Source: JALZMG01 sp963739975
Lineage (GTDB): Bacteria > Actinomycetota > Acidimicrobiia > Acidimicrobiales > Ilumatobacteraceae
DNA: 64,000 nt
Direction of reading: 5' to 3'
NCBI GenBank assembly: GCA_963739975.1
Contig: CAVUCK010000022.1
Span: forward strand, 248,001-312,000
Positions 36,265 to 45,460 of this stretch are shown here, piece by piece. The position numbers and the translations under genes were made by a program. Each line of letters opens with the position of its first letter. Positions within the stretch are counted from its first letter, which is position 1. Below the pieces are notes generated by a model, which was given only the letters and a program-made list of their open reading frames with translations, had not been told where the DNA came from and ran no database searches.

Positions 36265-37977
36265 CTACGACCGCGCCGGCGTGACTGGCCGCCCAGGTAC
36301 CTCCGTCCTCGTGGCGGCCATGATGACGACGGTGCCGGCGATCGGGTCGACGGTCAGCTGAGCGGCGTCGGGGATCATCGAGGAGGCGCCGGCAACGCCG
36401 ACGACGGCGGGGATGCCTTGCTCCCGGCAGACGATGGCAGCGTGGCTCATCAGGCCGCCGTGGTCGGTGACCAGCGCGCCGACGATGGGCATGATCGCCT
36501 CGAAGGCGGGGGTGGTGTGTCGCGTCACCAGCACATCGCCGGCTCGAACCCGGTCGAGTGCTTCATCGACGGAGGCCGCGACACAGGCCGGGCCTGTGTA
36601 CGCGGCCGCTCCGATGCCGACGCCGGCGCCGGTCCACGCCGGCGGCCCGCTGTCGGCGCCTTGGAACGCGGACTCGAGCTCGAACGGAAGGAAGATCGCC
36701 CGCAGCAGGTCGGCCATGGGTGATGGGAAGAGGCCAGGGTCCGGTGGCGGCCCCTCGTCGTCGCCGAGGCGCGCGGGAGCACCGTCGGCTTCGGCCGCGA
36801 GCAGCCGCTCAACACGCGCTCGCGCCAGGTCAGCCACGGCGAGGTTGCCAGCGAAGGCTTGGGTGATCTCATCTTCGGTGAGCGCCAACACGTGGGTGCC
36901 GTCGACGAGGAGGCCGCGATCGAACAGTCGGCGACCCGCTTCGAGCAAGGCCCGTCGTACGAGGCCCGCCGGCCACATGAAGGTGACGGCGACGTTGTCG
37001 TCGCGCACGCCGTAGCAGGCGCGCGCATCTGCGAGCAGCTCGTCGAACTCGGCGCGCTCGGTGACGGGAACGCGATCGCGCACGGCAGCGGTGTCGGCAA
37101 GGGCTGGTTGCGTGGCGTGTGCCGGTGCGGCTCCGATCGCGGCGACGAGCACGCCCGGCATCTCGACGAGCGCACGCGCCCGTGGGGAGTACTGCGAGGC
37201 GACGCGCCAGCCGTGATCGGCGAGGTAGCGGTCGAGGGTGGCTGAGGCCTCGGCTCCCGCCGCCCGCACGTCCTCGAGCGTCGTCGGCGCGACACCGGCG
37301 GCAGCGCAGGCTGCAGCGATCGCGCGGAGTCCTTCGGCCGAGGCGGCCGAGGCGGGCGAGCACCCGCCGAGCAGCGAGAACGCGATCGCATCGTCGAATC
37401 CCCATCGCCGCATTGCGAGCACCAGCCTGCCAACGGGGAGGTCGTGCACCGGCATCAGCTCGAAGTGCAGGGCCATGCCCTTCTCGTAGTGCGTCGCAGC
37501 CCTCCGCAAGTGGGCGACCAAGCTGTCATCGTCGAGCGAGGCCAGGGGCTCGGCCTGCAACGATCGGGCGGCCTCGACCATCATCGATCGCTCGCCGCGA
37601 ACCCACCGGTCGAGATCTTCGAGCCACAGTCGTTGCGCAACCGCGCGACCTGCTGATCGGTTGCGGCGCCGGAGCTCGGGGTGAAGGCGACAGAGCACCT
37701 TGAGCACGAAGTCGGGCGGCGCCTTGCTCGGCTTGCCAAGCTTCGGCTCGGGCGCACCGATCGGCCGGATGCGCCCGTAGCAGTGGTCGTTCACGAATCG
37801 AATGTCGACCACGTCGATCGGCAGGCCGTACCGCACGGCGGCCGCTGCGAACCCGCTGGCGAACGCGCGAGGCGCTCGCTCCTGGAACACCATCGGCTGT
37901 CCGCCTTGCACGTGGGTGGTCTCCAGCTCCCACATCCCTCCCGCCGGCGCAGTCCATCGGATCTTCACGGAAGCCAC
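36265..37977 (-). CDS. PEP-utilising enzyme swivelling-domain protein
   Basis: About 570 residues. The C-terminal 120 residues are the phosphohistidine swivelling domain of PEP synthase/pyruvate phosphate dikinase: VRAGDVLVTRHTTPAFEAIM, then the active-site TDHGGLMSHAAIVCREQGIP (His near 512). The first 400 residues are helical and of unknown family, with neither an ATP-grasp nor a PEP-binding domain, so it may transfer phosphate with a partner encoded elsewhere. GAGGA five bases before a GTG favours this start, eight bases past the TetR stop; GTG at 37968 is an alternative. Confidence 0.82.
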   Translation of the reverse strand: MASVKIRWTAPAGGMWELETTHVQGGQPMVFQERAPRAFASGFAAAAVRYGLPIDVVDIRFVNDHCYGRIRPIGAPEPKLGKPSKAPPDFVLKVLCRLHPELRRRNRSAGRAVAQRLWLEDLDRWVRGERSMMVEAARSLQAEPLASLDDDSLVAHLRRAATHYEKGMALHFELMPVHDLPVGRLVLAMRRWGFDDAIAFSLLGGCSPASAASAEGLRAIAAACAAAGVAPTTLEDVRAAGAEASATLDRYLADHGWRVASQYSPRARALVEMPGVLVAAIGAAPAHATQPALADTAAVRDRVPVTERAEFDELLADARACYGVRDDNVAVTFMWPAGLVRRALLEAGRRLFDRGLLVDGTHVLALTEDEITQAFAGNLAVADLARARVERLLAAEADGAPARLGDDEGPPPDPGLFPSPMADLLRAIFLPFELESAFQGADSGPPAWTGAGVGIGAAAYTGPACVAASVDEALDRVRAGDVLVTRHTTPAFEAIMPIVGALVTDHGGLMSHAAIVCREQGIPAVVGVAGASSMIPDAAQLTVDPIAGTVVIMAATRTEVPGRPVTPARS

Positions 37978-37985
37978 CCCTGTCC

Positions 37986-38600
37986 TCACAGCTCCGAGAC
38001 GAGCTTCGGATCCCGCAGCGCGGCGTCGAACGCAGCAACCGCCCACGCCACGGCGCCAGCCGCGTCGTCGACGTCGAGGTCCGCATAGTCCTTGAGCCAC
38101 AGGACGGCCCGTGAGGAGGTCACGAGGTACATCAGCGACACGAAGCGCCGCCGCTGCCGCTCGTCCAGGTGGGCGAGGCCCTCCCCGACAGCCTGGTCGA
38201 CCGAGGCGCTGCGTTCGCGGGCGGTGGCGCGGTGCATCTCCCGGCCGGCGGCGGTGTTGAACAGCACCCGGTACAGCGGCTCGAGTTCGTACACGGCCTG
38301 CACCGCACCGGGGATGCTGGCGTGCAGTTCCCTCTTCGTGACGGGCGGTGCCCCGGCGGCGCGGCCGAACCGCTCGCTGATCACCTCGAGCACGCCATGG
38401 AGAAGATCGCCCTTCGTCGGGAATGCCCGGTACACCGTCCGCACGGACACTCCAGCCTCGTCGGCGACCTCCTGCATGCCGATCGCGCCCACTTCGCCGT
38501 CTTGGAGGAGGGCGACGGTGGCATCGACGATGCGGTCGCGAGTCTGCGCGGCGTGTTCGGCTCGCAGTGGGCTCGAGTACGCGCGCCCGCTGGCAGTCAT
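37986..38600 (-). CDS. TetR-family transcriptional regulator
   Basis: 204 residues. The N-terminal helix-turn-helix is canonical: RDRIVDATVALLQDGEVGAIGMQEVADEAGVSVRTVYRAFPTKGDLLH. The C-terminal ligand domain is unassigned. Its ATG overlaps the stop of the upstream cupredoxin-like gene (ATGA) and it precedes the swivelling-domain gene by 8 bp, so the three form an operon that the regulator may control. Confidence 0.92.
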   Translation of the reverse strand: MTASGRAYSSPLRAEHAAQTRDRIVDATVALLQDGEVGAIGMQEVADEAGVSVRTVYRAFPTKGDLLHGVLEVISERFGRAAGAPPVTKRELHASIPGAVQAVYELEPLYRVLFNTAAGREMHRATARERSASVDQAVGEGLAHLDERQRRRFVSLMYLVTSSRAVLWLKDYADLDVDDAAGAVAWAVAAFDAALRDPKLVSEL

Positions 38601-39154
38601 CCGACGACGACCTCCTGCACCATTCCGGCGGTGAAGTGGGGCGGACCGCCGTCCACCTGCGGCGGCTGGCCCGGGGCAGCCTCGAGGGCGTCGAGGTAGG
38701 TCTGCGGATCGGCGCCGGTGGGGATGAAGCAGGCGATCAGGTACCGGCCGGGCTCGTCGAGCACGCCGTCCCCGAGAGCCACGAACCCCCATTCCGCCGG
38801 TGGAGCCACGACGACGAGCGAAGGCGGGGCCGCGAGGAGCCTCTCGAGCTCGGCCTGCGGCAACGAGAGCAACTCGTCGGCAGCGCGAGTCTCGCCGTCG
38901 GCGAGGCGCATCGCGACGAGCTCGTGGACCTCTGTCGTCGAACTGTTGGTCAGCATGAGCTTGCTCCCTACGTCCAGTTCGCCGGGGAGCCCGACGAAGC
39001 CGTAGTCCACAGCCTCCACCGTGATCATGTGGTTGGAGTCGATGGCCGTCGGAGCCACACCACCGGCTGCCGGTTCATCAGCGCCGCACGCTGGAAGGGC
39101 GTGGAGCGGGGCTGCGCTGAGCAGCGCGGCGAGAGCGTGCGACGATCTGTTGAT
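38597..39154 (-). CDS. cupredoxin-like lipoprotein (start probably ATC)
   Basis: Conventional annotation would start at GTG 39058 (153 residues, from MAPTAIDSNH). In the same frame just upstream lies a good lipoprotein signal: basic n-region NRSS, a hydrophobic stretch LAALLSAAPLHALPAC with lipobox cysteine at 39088-39086, then CGADEPAAGG. No ATG, GTG or TTG begins it; an ATC at 39154 would give 185 residues and lies where a TTGACA/CATAAG promoter should start transcription. The body (ITVEAVDYGFVGLPGELDVGSK and PHFTAGMVQEVVV) has the beta-strand pattern of cupredoxins, but the copper ligands are not certain. Confidence 0.55.
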   Translation of the reverse strand: MNRSSHALAALLSAAPLHALPACGADEPAAGGVAPTAIDSNHMITVEAVDYGFVGLPGELDVGSKLMLTNSSTTEVHELVAMRLADGETRAADELLSLPQAELERLLAAPPSLVVVAPPAEWGFVALGDGVLDEPGRYLIACFIPTGADPQTYLDALEAAPGQPPQVDGGPPHFTAGMVQEVVVG

Positions 39155-39161
39155 AGCAGAA

Positions 39162-39191
39162 CTTATGCCATGAATACAGACCGCGTGTCAA
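39162..39191 (-). promoter_or_regulatory. promoter of the lipoprotein/TetR/swivelling-domain operon
   Basis: On the minus strand TTGACA (39191-39186), 18-base spacer, CATAAG (39167-39162). Transcription would begin near 39155, next to the ATC codon proposed as the lipoprotein start. The rest of 39192-39373 shows no gene. Confidence 0.5.
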
Positions 39192-39373
39192 GCTCCGGTG
39201 GCACGCCACGCGTCGCGATCACGCTCTGGCTGAGGTCTCGCCACCGATCTGCGTCGGTTCGGCATTCCCGCGGCTGGCGGATCCTGCGGTGGGTGTGCAA
39301 GAGGTGCTCCCCCCCGGTCACGGTGAGAGCAGACATCGACGTGTCCCTCGCCGATGCCGCGTCCGGCAACGAC

Positions 39374-39403
39374 GAAGGCCCAGGTCACCTGACCTGGGCC
39401 TTC
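39374..39403 (-). terminator. terminator of tRNA-fMet
   Basis: GAAGGCCCAGGTCA (39374-39387), two bases, and its exact reverse complement (39390-39403), starting three bases after the tRNA 3' end in the direction of transcription. There is no long U-tract. Confidence 0.75.
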
Positions 39404-39406
39404 ATA

Positions 39407-39483
<77 letters not shown>

Positions 39484-39556
39484 TCGGTGGAGCATCCAAT
39501 CTACGTCCGGGCTCGCGATCCGGCAACCCCCGCGCAACCTGCGGTGGGGCGGACGG

Positions 39557-39586
39557 TCTGGGCGGGTCAGACGGAACCCGCCCAGA
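39557..39586. terminator. hairpin downstream of the TTC38-like gene
   Basis: TCTGGGCGGGT (39557-39567) pairs with ACCCGCCCAGA (39576-39586) across eight bases, 10 bp past the stop of the TTC38-like gene and upstream of the tRNA promoter region. Confidence 0.6.
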
Positions 39587-39596
39587 TTTGGGACGG

Positions 39597-41012
39597 TCAG
39601 GCGACGGCGCTGGCGAAGCGGGCTTGGTGGCCGGCGGCGCGGGCGGCGGCGTCGGCGGCGGCGGTCTGCTGGCCGAGGCCGCGCAGCGCCCTGGCCCGCT
39701 GCGCCCAGCCGTACACGCTGGTTTCGCGCACCCCCAGCCGCTCGGCGGTGAGCGCCTTGGCGAGGTCGAAGCGGCCGGCCCGCAGCGCCGACTCGAGCAG
39801 CGTCCGGGCCAGCGCGTCGCGCTGGGCGTGCGAGCCACCGAACCGCTGGAACACCCGGCGGATCGGCATCAGCTCGGCGATGACGTCGTCGTGGCGGTCT
39901 TCGGCGAAGGCCACCACGGCCTGGGCCACCGGCAGACCGATCTCGGCCGTCATCCGGGCGTTCGTGCCGCTTGCGGTGTCGACCCACGCGCCAAGCTGCC
40001 GCACGACCTGGCGGGCGTCGCCGACCCGGCCGGCGCCGGCGAACGCCATCACCGCGTGCACATCGTTGAACGCGTACCAGGGCTGACCTGTCTTCGGCGC
40101 CCAAGCATCGGCGAGCGGCTCGAACCGGCCGCCCGTGTCGACGCCGTCCAAGTGCAGCCGCCACAGCAGCGCGCTGGCGTCGAGCATCTCGATCGGCACC
40201 CCGAGCGACTCGGCGTTGTGGACCTCGGCGTCGTAGATCGCCAGGGATCGCTCGGGCTGCCCAGCCTCGAGGTGGTAGAGCGCAAGGTGCCACCAGTTGT
40301 GGACCGTGAACAGGTTGCCCGCCCCCCAGTCGTCGACCCGGGTCCTCATGAACCGGATGCCGTCGTCGACCATGCCCTGCATCTCGTAGGAGTGAGCGAC
40401 GGCGTGGATCGCCCACACGTCGTCCGGGTTGGCCTGGACGGCGCGCAGCCCGGCGTCAAGTGCTTGCCCGTAGTGCCCGGACTCCTCCAGGCCGAACGCC
40501 ACCATGCCGCGAACGAACTCGGCGTGCGGGTGCTGCGAGTCGAGCTCGCGCAAGGTGCGCACCGGCCGATCACGCAGGTTCTGCGCGTCGCCGAGGAAGA
40601 AGTCGAGCTGGTGGCCGAACATCAGGGCGAGGACATCGGTCGGCCAGCGGTACAGCAGCTCGTCCAGCGTCCGCGCCGCACCCACCCAGTCGCCGTTCGC
40701 CCAGGCGGCGACGGCCATGGCGTGCAGGTGCTCGCGCTCGTCGAGCTCGGCGCCGACCAGCGAGTCGCTCAGCGCCTTCGCCGTCGCCACGTCGTCGGCG
40801 TCGGTGCTCATCAGGTGCAGGTAGGCGAACAGCGCGCTCGCCATGGGGGCGGGGTCGTCGGTGCCGGCCAGCTCCGTGGCCAGGTCGACGACGTCGGGGT
40901 GGAAGCGGACCAGCCGGTCGACCACCCGGTCGTACCGGGCGACGTCACTGGCGTCGCCGGTCATCCGATTGCCGTGTGCGTCGAGCTTGCTGGCGGGTGC
41001 GGTCATGGTCAT
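39597..41012 (-). CDS. tetratricopeptide repeat protein, TTC38 family
   Basis: 471 residues, helical throughout, with degenerate TPR pairs. Family-type segments: FGHQLDFFLGDAQNLRDR, PDDVWAIHAVAHSYEMQG, HNWWHLALYHLEAGQ and SALLWRLHLDG. TTC38-like proteins occur in bacteria and animals; their biochemical role is not known. No signal peptide. Two overlapping GTGAG/CTCAC dyads lie upstream. Confidence 0.9.
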   Translation of the reverse strand: MTMTAPASKLDAHGNRMTGDASDVARYDRVVDRLVRFHPDVVDLATELAGTDDPAPMASALFAYLHLMSTDADDVATAKALSDSLVGAELDEREHLHAMAVAAWANGDWVGAARTLDELLYRWPTDVLALMFGHQLDFFLGDAQNLRDRPVRTLRELDSQHPHAEFVRGMVAFGLEESGHYGQALDAGLRAVQANPDDVWAIHAVAHSYEMQGMVDDGIRFMRTRVDDWGAGNLFTVHNWWHLALYHLEAGQPERSLAIYDAEVHNAESLGVPIEMLDASALLWRLHLDGVDTGGRFEPLADAWAPKTGQPWYAFNDVHAVMAFAGAGRVGDARQVVRQLGAWVDTASGTNARMTAEIGLPVAQAVVAFAEDRHDDVIAELMPIRRVFQRFGGSHAQRDALARTLLESALRAGRFDLAKALTAERLGVRETSVYGWAQRARALRGLGQQTAAADAAARAAGHQARFASAVA

Positions 41013-41053
41013 CTCGATCTTCCCTCGTTCCGTGGCGGTTCGAGAGATCAGGC

Positions 41054-41078
41054 GTGAGGTCAGCCCTCACAATGTGAG
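41054..41078. promoter_or_regulatory. dyads upstream of the TTC38-like gene
   Basis: GTGAG-N7-CTCAC (41054-41070) overlaps CTCACA-A-TGTGAG (41066-41078), giving three half-sites 42-66 bp upstream of the ATG. Possible operator of an unknown repressor. Confidence 0.35.
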
Positions 41079-41100
41079 CGAACGTCTCCGCTGGCGTCGA

Positions 41101-41156
41101 CCCGTTCTGGCCGTCGCCGTCGACTCACAACGGCCTGTTGCGACGGCCAGAACGGG
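41101..41156. repeat. interspersed repeat family A, copy 2
   Basis: CCCGTTCTGGCCGTCGC (41101-41117) and its exact complement GCGACGGCCAGAACGGG (41140-41156), 22-base centre. It lies 11 bp from the stop of the next minus-strand gene. Confidence 0.85.
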
Positions 41157-41167
41157 AGGATGGACCA

Positions 41168-43849
41168 CTACGTGAGCGAGCGCTCGCCGACGGAGACCGT
41201 CCAGTGCACGTCCGTCTCCGGCTGGTACGAGCACCACGTGCCCGTTCGGACGGCGTTGGCCAAGTGCCGCCCGAGCTCCGGGTGCAGGTCGGCCAGCTTG
41301 CGGATCGCCGCCCGGATCCGTGCCGTCACCGCCGATCGAGCCCGCTCGGCGCTGGAGCCCGCCGTTCGGGCCCGGCCACCGAGCCCGAACGCGCCGCTCA
41401 GCTGCTCGACCAGCGCGTCGAGCTCCAACTCGGCTCGTTCGGCCCGCCGGACGTCGTTGTCGGCGCGGGCGCCGTCGATCTCCCGTTGCAGCTCGATGAT
41501 CCGGTCCTGGTAGGCGCGCCGGGCCTGATCGTCGAGGACTGGGCCGGCGCTGCTGCCGACGTCGTCGGCGCCCATCAGCTCCAGCACGTGGACCTCCCGT
41601 CCGGGCCGGCTCACGAGCACGGCCAGGTCGGCGACGCCCTTCATGTCTCGGACTCTGGTCACCCGACCGGCGAACGCCAGGCGCCACCCATCACCCTCCC
41701 GCGCCAGCTCAGCGGTCCGGGTGACACCGACCTCGCCGACGACCACAACGGGGTCGTGCTCGACGGGCGAGGGCTCCCCCAACGTCGAGCGGGCGACGGC
41801 CAGGGCGGCGACGAGGTCCGACGCAGCGGGCGCGGGCGCCGAGCGGCGCAGGTTGCCGGCGGCCTCGGGGAACAGCTCGGGCAGCACGGTGATCGCGCTC
41901 GACCGGGGCGCGCAGCTCCACAGCACGGCGGCGACCTGGTGTTCGCCGAGGTGCTGGGCGACGGTGGCCGCCGCCCGCAACGTGATGGCGATCTCGCCGA
42001 CCGCACCTTGCCCCGCGGCGGCGTCGAGCGCGGCGCGCCACCGATCGGTCGAGGCGCCCCAGCCGGCCGGACCACACGCGGCGACGGCGGCCTCCGTGCG
42101 GGCCAGCGCCGCCGACCACCACGTCTCGGGCACCGCCGCCGATGCGGCGCCGGCAACGGCGACCTCGGTCTGCGCCGCGTCGACCGCACCTGAGCGCAGC
42201 AGCACCCTGGCTCGGACCAGGTGGGCGAGCACGAGCACGAACCGGTCGTCGGTGGCCTCGGCCCGGGCGACAACGTCGTCGAGCAGGGCCATCGCCCGCT
42301 CACGATCCCCCGCCAGGTCTCGCTCACCGGCCTCGAACACCCGCAGTTCGCACGCCAACGAGGCGAAGTCGACGGCGTCGGCCGCTTCGGCCGCCAGCCA
42401 GAAATGGCGGGCCGCAGCCGCCGGGTCGGTGGACCGAACGGCCAGACCCCACGCCCGGTCGGCGATCGCCGCGGCGACGGGGCTGGCCTCCGGATCGTCG
42501 ACGACGGTCCTCGCCAGCGGTCCGACCTCGGTGTCCCGACCGGCGATGGCCGCCGCGCTGGCCAGCACCGCGACGGCCTCGGCGCGCCAGGGCGCAGGCT
42601 GGTCCGGCCACGTCTCGAGCACTCGGGACCCGATGGCGAGAACGTCGTCGGGCCGCCCCTCGTGGAGCGCGGCGTACATCGGCAGCAGCAGCCGCACGGC
42701 GCGTTGCGGACCTGGGTCTCGCTGCACGCACAGCTCGCACGCCCGCACCAGGTTGGCGAACTGGCCGCTCGCCGTCGTCAGCAGTGCGGCGTCCCAGCGC
42801 TCCATCGCCGTGGCAACGATCTGATCGGCGACGGCGAGCATGGCATCCACGAAGCGCTCCTCGACCCCAGTCAGCTCGCCGGTCTCGCGCAGGTCGCGGT
42901 GGGCGTGGTCGTGGAGGAGCTCGAGCAGTCGGTAGCGGGTGATCGACCCGACGGTCTCGACGGCGACCATCGATCGGTCGACGAGTCCGGCGAGGACGTC
43001 GATCGAGGCGGCGCGGTCGGCGCCGGGCTCGCCGGCCACGTCGTGGGCGAGACGCACGTCGAACGGGCCGCTGAACACCCCGAGCCGGCGGAAGAACGCC
43101 CGGTCGAGCGGCGGCAGCAGCGCCGTCGACACCTCGATCGCCGCCGACATCGACCCAGCCTCGCGGTCGCCCGGCGTGGCGCGTCCGAGCACGTCGAGGC
43201 GCTCTTCGATCTGGGCCAGCAGCTCGGCGGCGCCGATCGCCCGGCTGCGGGCGGCGGCCAGCTCGATGGCCAGCGGAAGGCCGTCGAGCCGGCGACACAA
43301 CTCGGCGACGGCGCCCAACCCGGACGCATCGACCGTGGGCGCGCCGGCAGCCGCGGCACGAGCGAGGAACAGCTCGACCGCCGCCGACCGCTCAGGGTCG
43401 GCACCTCCGGGTGCGGGAAGGCCGAGCGGATCGACGACGACGACCTCCTCGCCGGAGAGACCGAGCGGCTGGCGACTCGTGCAGACCAGGACGCCACGGC
43501 CGGCGCCGGAACGCACCGCCGTCACGACCGCCCGGACGGCACCGAGCACGTGCTCGCAGCCGTCGAGCACGATCGTCGTCGGTCGTTCCGCCAGGGCGAC
43601 CGTCACGGCGTCCACGGATTCGAACCCGAGCGCATCGGCCACGTCGTCGGCCGATGCGCTCGCCGGGAGCGAGCCGAGACGGGCGAACGGCGCAGCTCGA
43701 TCGACGACGGCGGCTGCCAGCGTGGTCTTGCCGACCCCGCCCGGGCCGGTCAGCGTCACCAACGCTCCGGGCTCGAGCAGCGCCATGAGGCGGGCGCACT
43801 CAGCGTCGCGGCCGATCAACCTCCCGTCGGCGCCCACGGCACCCAGCAT
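41168..43849 (-). CDS. NB-ARC-type ATPase/TPR regulator
   Basis: 893 residues. An ATP-binding module starts at Walker A LTGPGGVGKTTLAAAVVDRA (about 33-52), followed by TTIVLDGCEHVLGAVRAVV, VLVCTSRQPLGLSGE and RRLDGLPLAIELAAARSRA, as in AfsR-like signal-transduction ATPases; the middle is helical repeats. The C-terminal 150 residues (RAYQDRIIELQREIDGARAD, then RTGTWCSYQPE) form a conserved-looking tail of coiled coil and small domain. No DNA-binding domain is seen at the N-terminus. The palindrome TACGGGATCCCGTA lies 35 bp upstream. Confidence 0.8.
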   Translation of the reverse strand: MLGAVGADGRLIGRDAECARLMALLEPGALVTLTGPGGVGKTTLAAAVVDRAAPFARLGSLPASASADDVADALGFESVDAVTVALAERPTTIVLDGCEHVLGAVRAVVTAVRSGAGRGVLVCTSRQPLGLSGEEVVVVDPLGLPAPGGADPERSAAVELFLARAAAAGAPTVDASGLGAVAELCRRLDGLPLAIELAAARSRAIGAAELLAQIEERLDVLGRATPGDREAGSMSAAIEVSTALLPPLDRAFFRRLGVFSGPFDVRLAHDVAGEPGADRAASIDVLAGLVDRSMVAVETVGSITRYRLLELLHDHAHRDLRETGELTGVEERFVDAMLAVADQIVATAMERWDAALLTTASGQFANLVRACELCVQRDPGPQRAVRLLLPMYAALHEGRPDDVLAIGSRVLETWPDQPAPWRAEAVAVLASAAAIAGRDTEVGPLARTVVDDPEASPVAAAIADRAWGLAVRSTDPAAAARHFWLAAEAADAVDFASLACELRVFEAGERDLAGDRERAMALLDDVVARAEATDDRFVLVLAHLVRARVLLRSGAVDAAQTEVAVAGAASAAVPETWWSAALARTEAAVAACGPAGWGASTDRWRAALDAAAGQGAVGEIAITLRAAATVAQHLGEHQVAAVLWSCAPRSSAITVLPELFPEAAGNLRRSAPAPAASDLVAALAVARSTLGEPSPVEHDPVVVVGEVGVTRTAELAREGDGWRLAFAGRVTRVRDMKGVADLAVLVSRPGREVHVLELMGADDVGSSAGPVLDDQARRAYQDRIIELQREIDGARADNDVRRAERAELELDALVEQLSGAFGLGGRARTAGSSAERARSAVTARIRAAIRKLADLHPELGRHLANAVRTGTWCSYQPETDVHWTVSVGERSLT

Positions 43850-43883
43850 CGCGCCGCTGCTGGCGATTCCGTGCCGCGATCGA

Positions 43884-43897
43884 TACGGGATCCCGTA
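43884..43897. promoter_or_regulatory. 14-bp palindrome upstream of the NB-ARC gene
   Basis: TACGGGATCCCGTA is perfect and sits in the 65-bp gap between thrH and the NB-ARC start, a reasonable operator place. Confidence 0.35.
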
Positions 43898-43914
43898 CGA
43901 GATCTTCGTCAGAA

Positions 43915-44532
43915 TCAGCGGGAATCGAGGGCGGCGTGGAGGGCGGCGGTGAGGGCGGGGTAGGTGTCGTAGGCGGGGAGGTCGGGGTGGTCGGCGCGGA
44001 CGTTCGGCGGGGCGTGGAACAGCAGCCCGGTGTCGGCGGCGCGCAGCATCGACACGTCGTTGTACGAGTCGCCGGCCGCCACGACCTCGTACCCGAGGCC
44101 CTGGAACGCCTCGACGGCCCGCCGCTTCTGGTCGGCCAGCCGCAAGCGGTACCCGACGATGCGGTCGTCGACGATCTCCAGGGAGTGGCACAGGATCGTC
44201 GGCCAGTCGAGCTGGGCCATCAGCGGACGGGCGAACTCGGCGAACGTGTCCGACAGCAGCACGACCTGGGTGCGGGTGCGCAGGTCGTGGAGGAACTCGG
44301 CGGCGCCGGGCAGCGGCGACAAGCCACCGATGACGTCCTCGATGGCGCTCATCGTCAGCCCGTGGCGGTCCAGCAGCTCCAACCGGGCGCGCATGAGCCG
44401 TTCGTAGTCCGGCTCGTCGCGAGTCGTGCGGCGCAGCCCCTCGACGCCGGTCCGCTCGGCGACGGCGATCCAGACCTCGGGCAGCAGCACGCCCTCGACG
44501 TCGAGGACGACGAGCCCCGGCCGGTCGCCCAT
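43915..44532 (-). CDS. thrH: bifunctional phosphoserine phosphatase/homoserine phosphotransferase ThrH
   Basis: 205 residues of the HAD superfamily. LDVEGVLLPEVW (Asp11; Glu13 replaces the usual second Asp, as in ThrH), TRDEPDYERLMRARLELL (cap), LLSDTFAEF (Ser94), CHSLEI, Lys136 and AGDSYNDVSML (Asp155, Asp159). It dephosphorylates phosphoserine and can transfer the phosphate to homoserine. It starts 7 bp after the alpha/beta hydrolase stop. Confidence 0.9.
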   Translation of the reverse strand: MGDRPGLVVLDVEGVLLPEVWIAVAERTGVEGLRRTTRDEPDYERLMRARLELLDRHGLTMSAIEDVIGGLSPLPGAAEFLHDLRTRTQVVLLSDTFAEFARPLMAQLDWPTILCHSLEIVDDRIVGYRLRLADQKRRAVEAFQGLGYEVVAAGDSYNDVSMLRAADTGLLFHAPPNVRADHPDLPAYDTYPALTAALHAALDSR

Positions 44533-44539
44533 CGCCCGA

Positions 44540-45448
44540 TCAGGCGATCCGCGCCCGCTGGCCTGCCGAGCCTCCCTCGGCCCGGCGGGTGTTGGTGACG
44601 ATCTCGTCCATCAGCTCGTCCCACCGGGGACGTGGTACGTCGTGGCCCATGTCCGGGTACATCACGAGGCGCGACCCCGGGATCGCTCGAGCCGTGGCGA
44701 TCCCGCCCGAGGGCTGCACCAGCGGGTCGACCAGGCCGTGGACGACGAGCGTCGGAGCCTGCACCCGCCGCAGGTCCCAGGTCCGATCCGGGCTGGCGGC
44801 GATGGCCATCGACTGGCGCACCGTCCCGGCGGCGTCCGGGCAGCGCCGCCGCGACTCCTCGACCAGCGCTCTCGACTCGACGAGGTCGAAGTGCGGGCCG
44901 GAGATCAGCCGGAAGACCTCGACGCCGTTGTCGATCATCCGCTCCGGGTCGCGGTTGAACAGCAGCGGCATCTTGCGCATCAGCGCCCGCTTCGGCCGCC
45001 CGTTCCGGCGGTCGCCGGTGTTGGACATGATCGACGTGAGGCTGGCGACGCGGTGCGGGTGGTGGATGGCCAGCGTCTGGCTGATCATCCCGCCCATCGA
45101 GATCCCCACGACGTGCGCTCGGTCGACCCCCAGCGCGTCGAGCAGGCCGGCGGTGTCGTCGGCCATGTCCGTCAGCAGGTACGTCGAGTGGGCGTAGCGC
45201 TTGGCCATCAGCGCCGCCGCCAGCTGCCGGCGAGTGGGGACCGGCGCGTCGATCTTCGTCGACAGGCCGGCGTCCCGGTTGTCGAAGCGGATGACCCGGA
45301 ACCCGCGCGCCAGCAGGCGGTCGACGAAGTCCTGGGACCAGCCGATCAGCTGCCCGCCGAGTCCCATCACGAGCAGCAGCGGCGGGGCACCGGGGTCGCC
45401 CTGCACGTCGTACTCGATCGTCAGCCCGTTCACGTGCGCCGCGGTCAT
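44540..45448 (-). CDS. alpha/beta hydrolase
   Basis: 302 residues. Oxyanion strand LLLVMGLGGQLIGW, nucleophile elbow GISMGG (Ser117), acid HGLVDPLV (Asp241) and base MGHDVP (His269). FDNRDAGLSTKID is typical of actinobacterial hydrolases in this group. No export signal. Substrate unknown. It lies 12 bp after the SARP regulator stop and is probably cotranscribed with it and thrH. Confidence 0.93.
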   Translation of the reverse strand: MTAAHVNGLTIEYDVQGDPGAPPLLLVMGLGGQLIGWSQDFVDRLLARGFRVIRFDNRDAGLSTKIDAPVPTRRQLAAALMAKRYAHSTYLLTDMADDTAGLLDALGVDRAHVVGISMGGMISQTLAIHHPHRVASLTSIMSNTGDRRNGRPKRALMRKMPLLFNRDPERMIDNGVEVFRLISGPHFDLVESRALVEESRRRCPDAAGTVRQSMAIAASPDRTWDLRRVQAPTLVVHGLVDPLVQPSGGIATARAIPGSRLVMYPDMGHDVPRPRWDELMDEIVTNTRRAEGGSAGQRARIA

Positions 45449-45460
45449 CAGGAGCGAAAC

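Noticed and set aside
39374..39403. Phage attachment site next to tRNA-fMet
   Set aside because: The palindrome is best explained as the tRNA terminator, and neither a duplicated tRNA 3' end nor an integrase is present.
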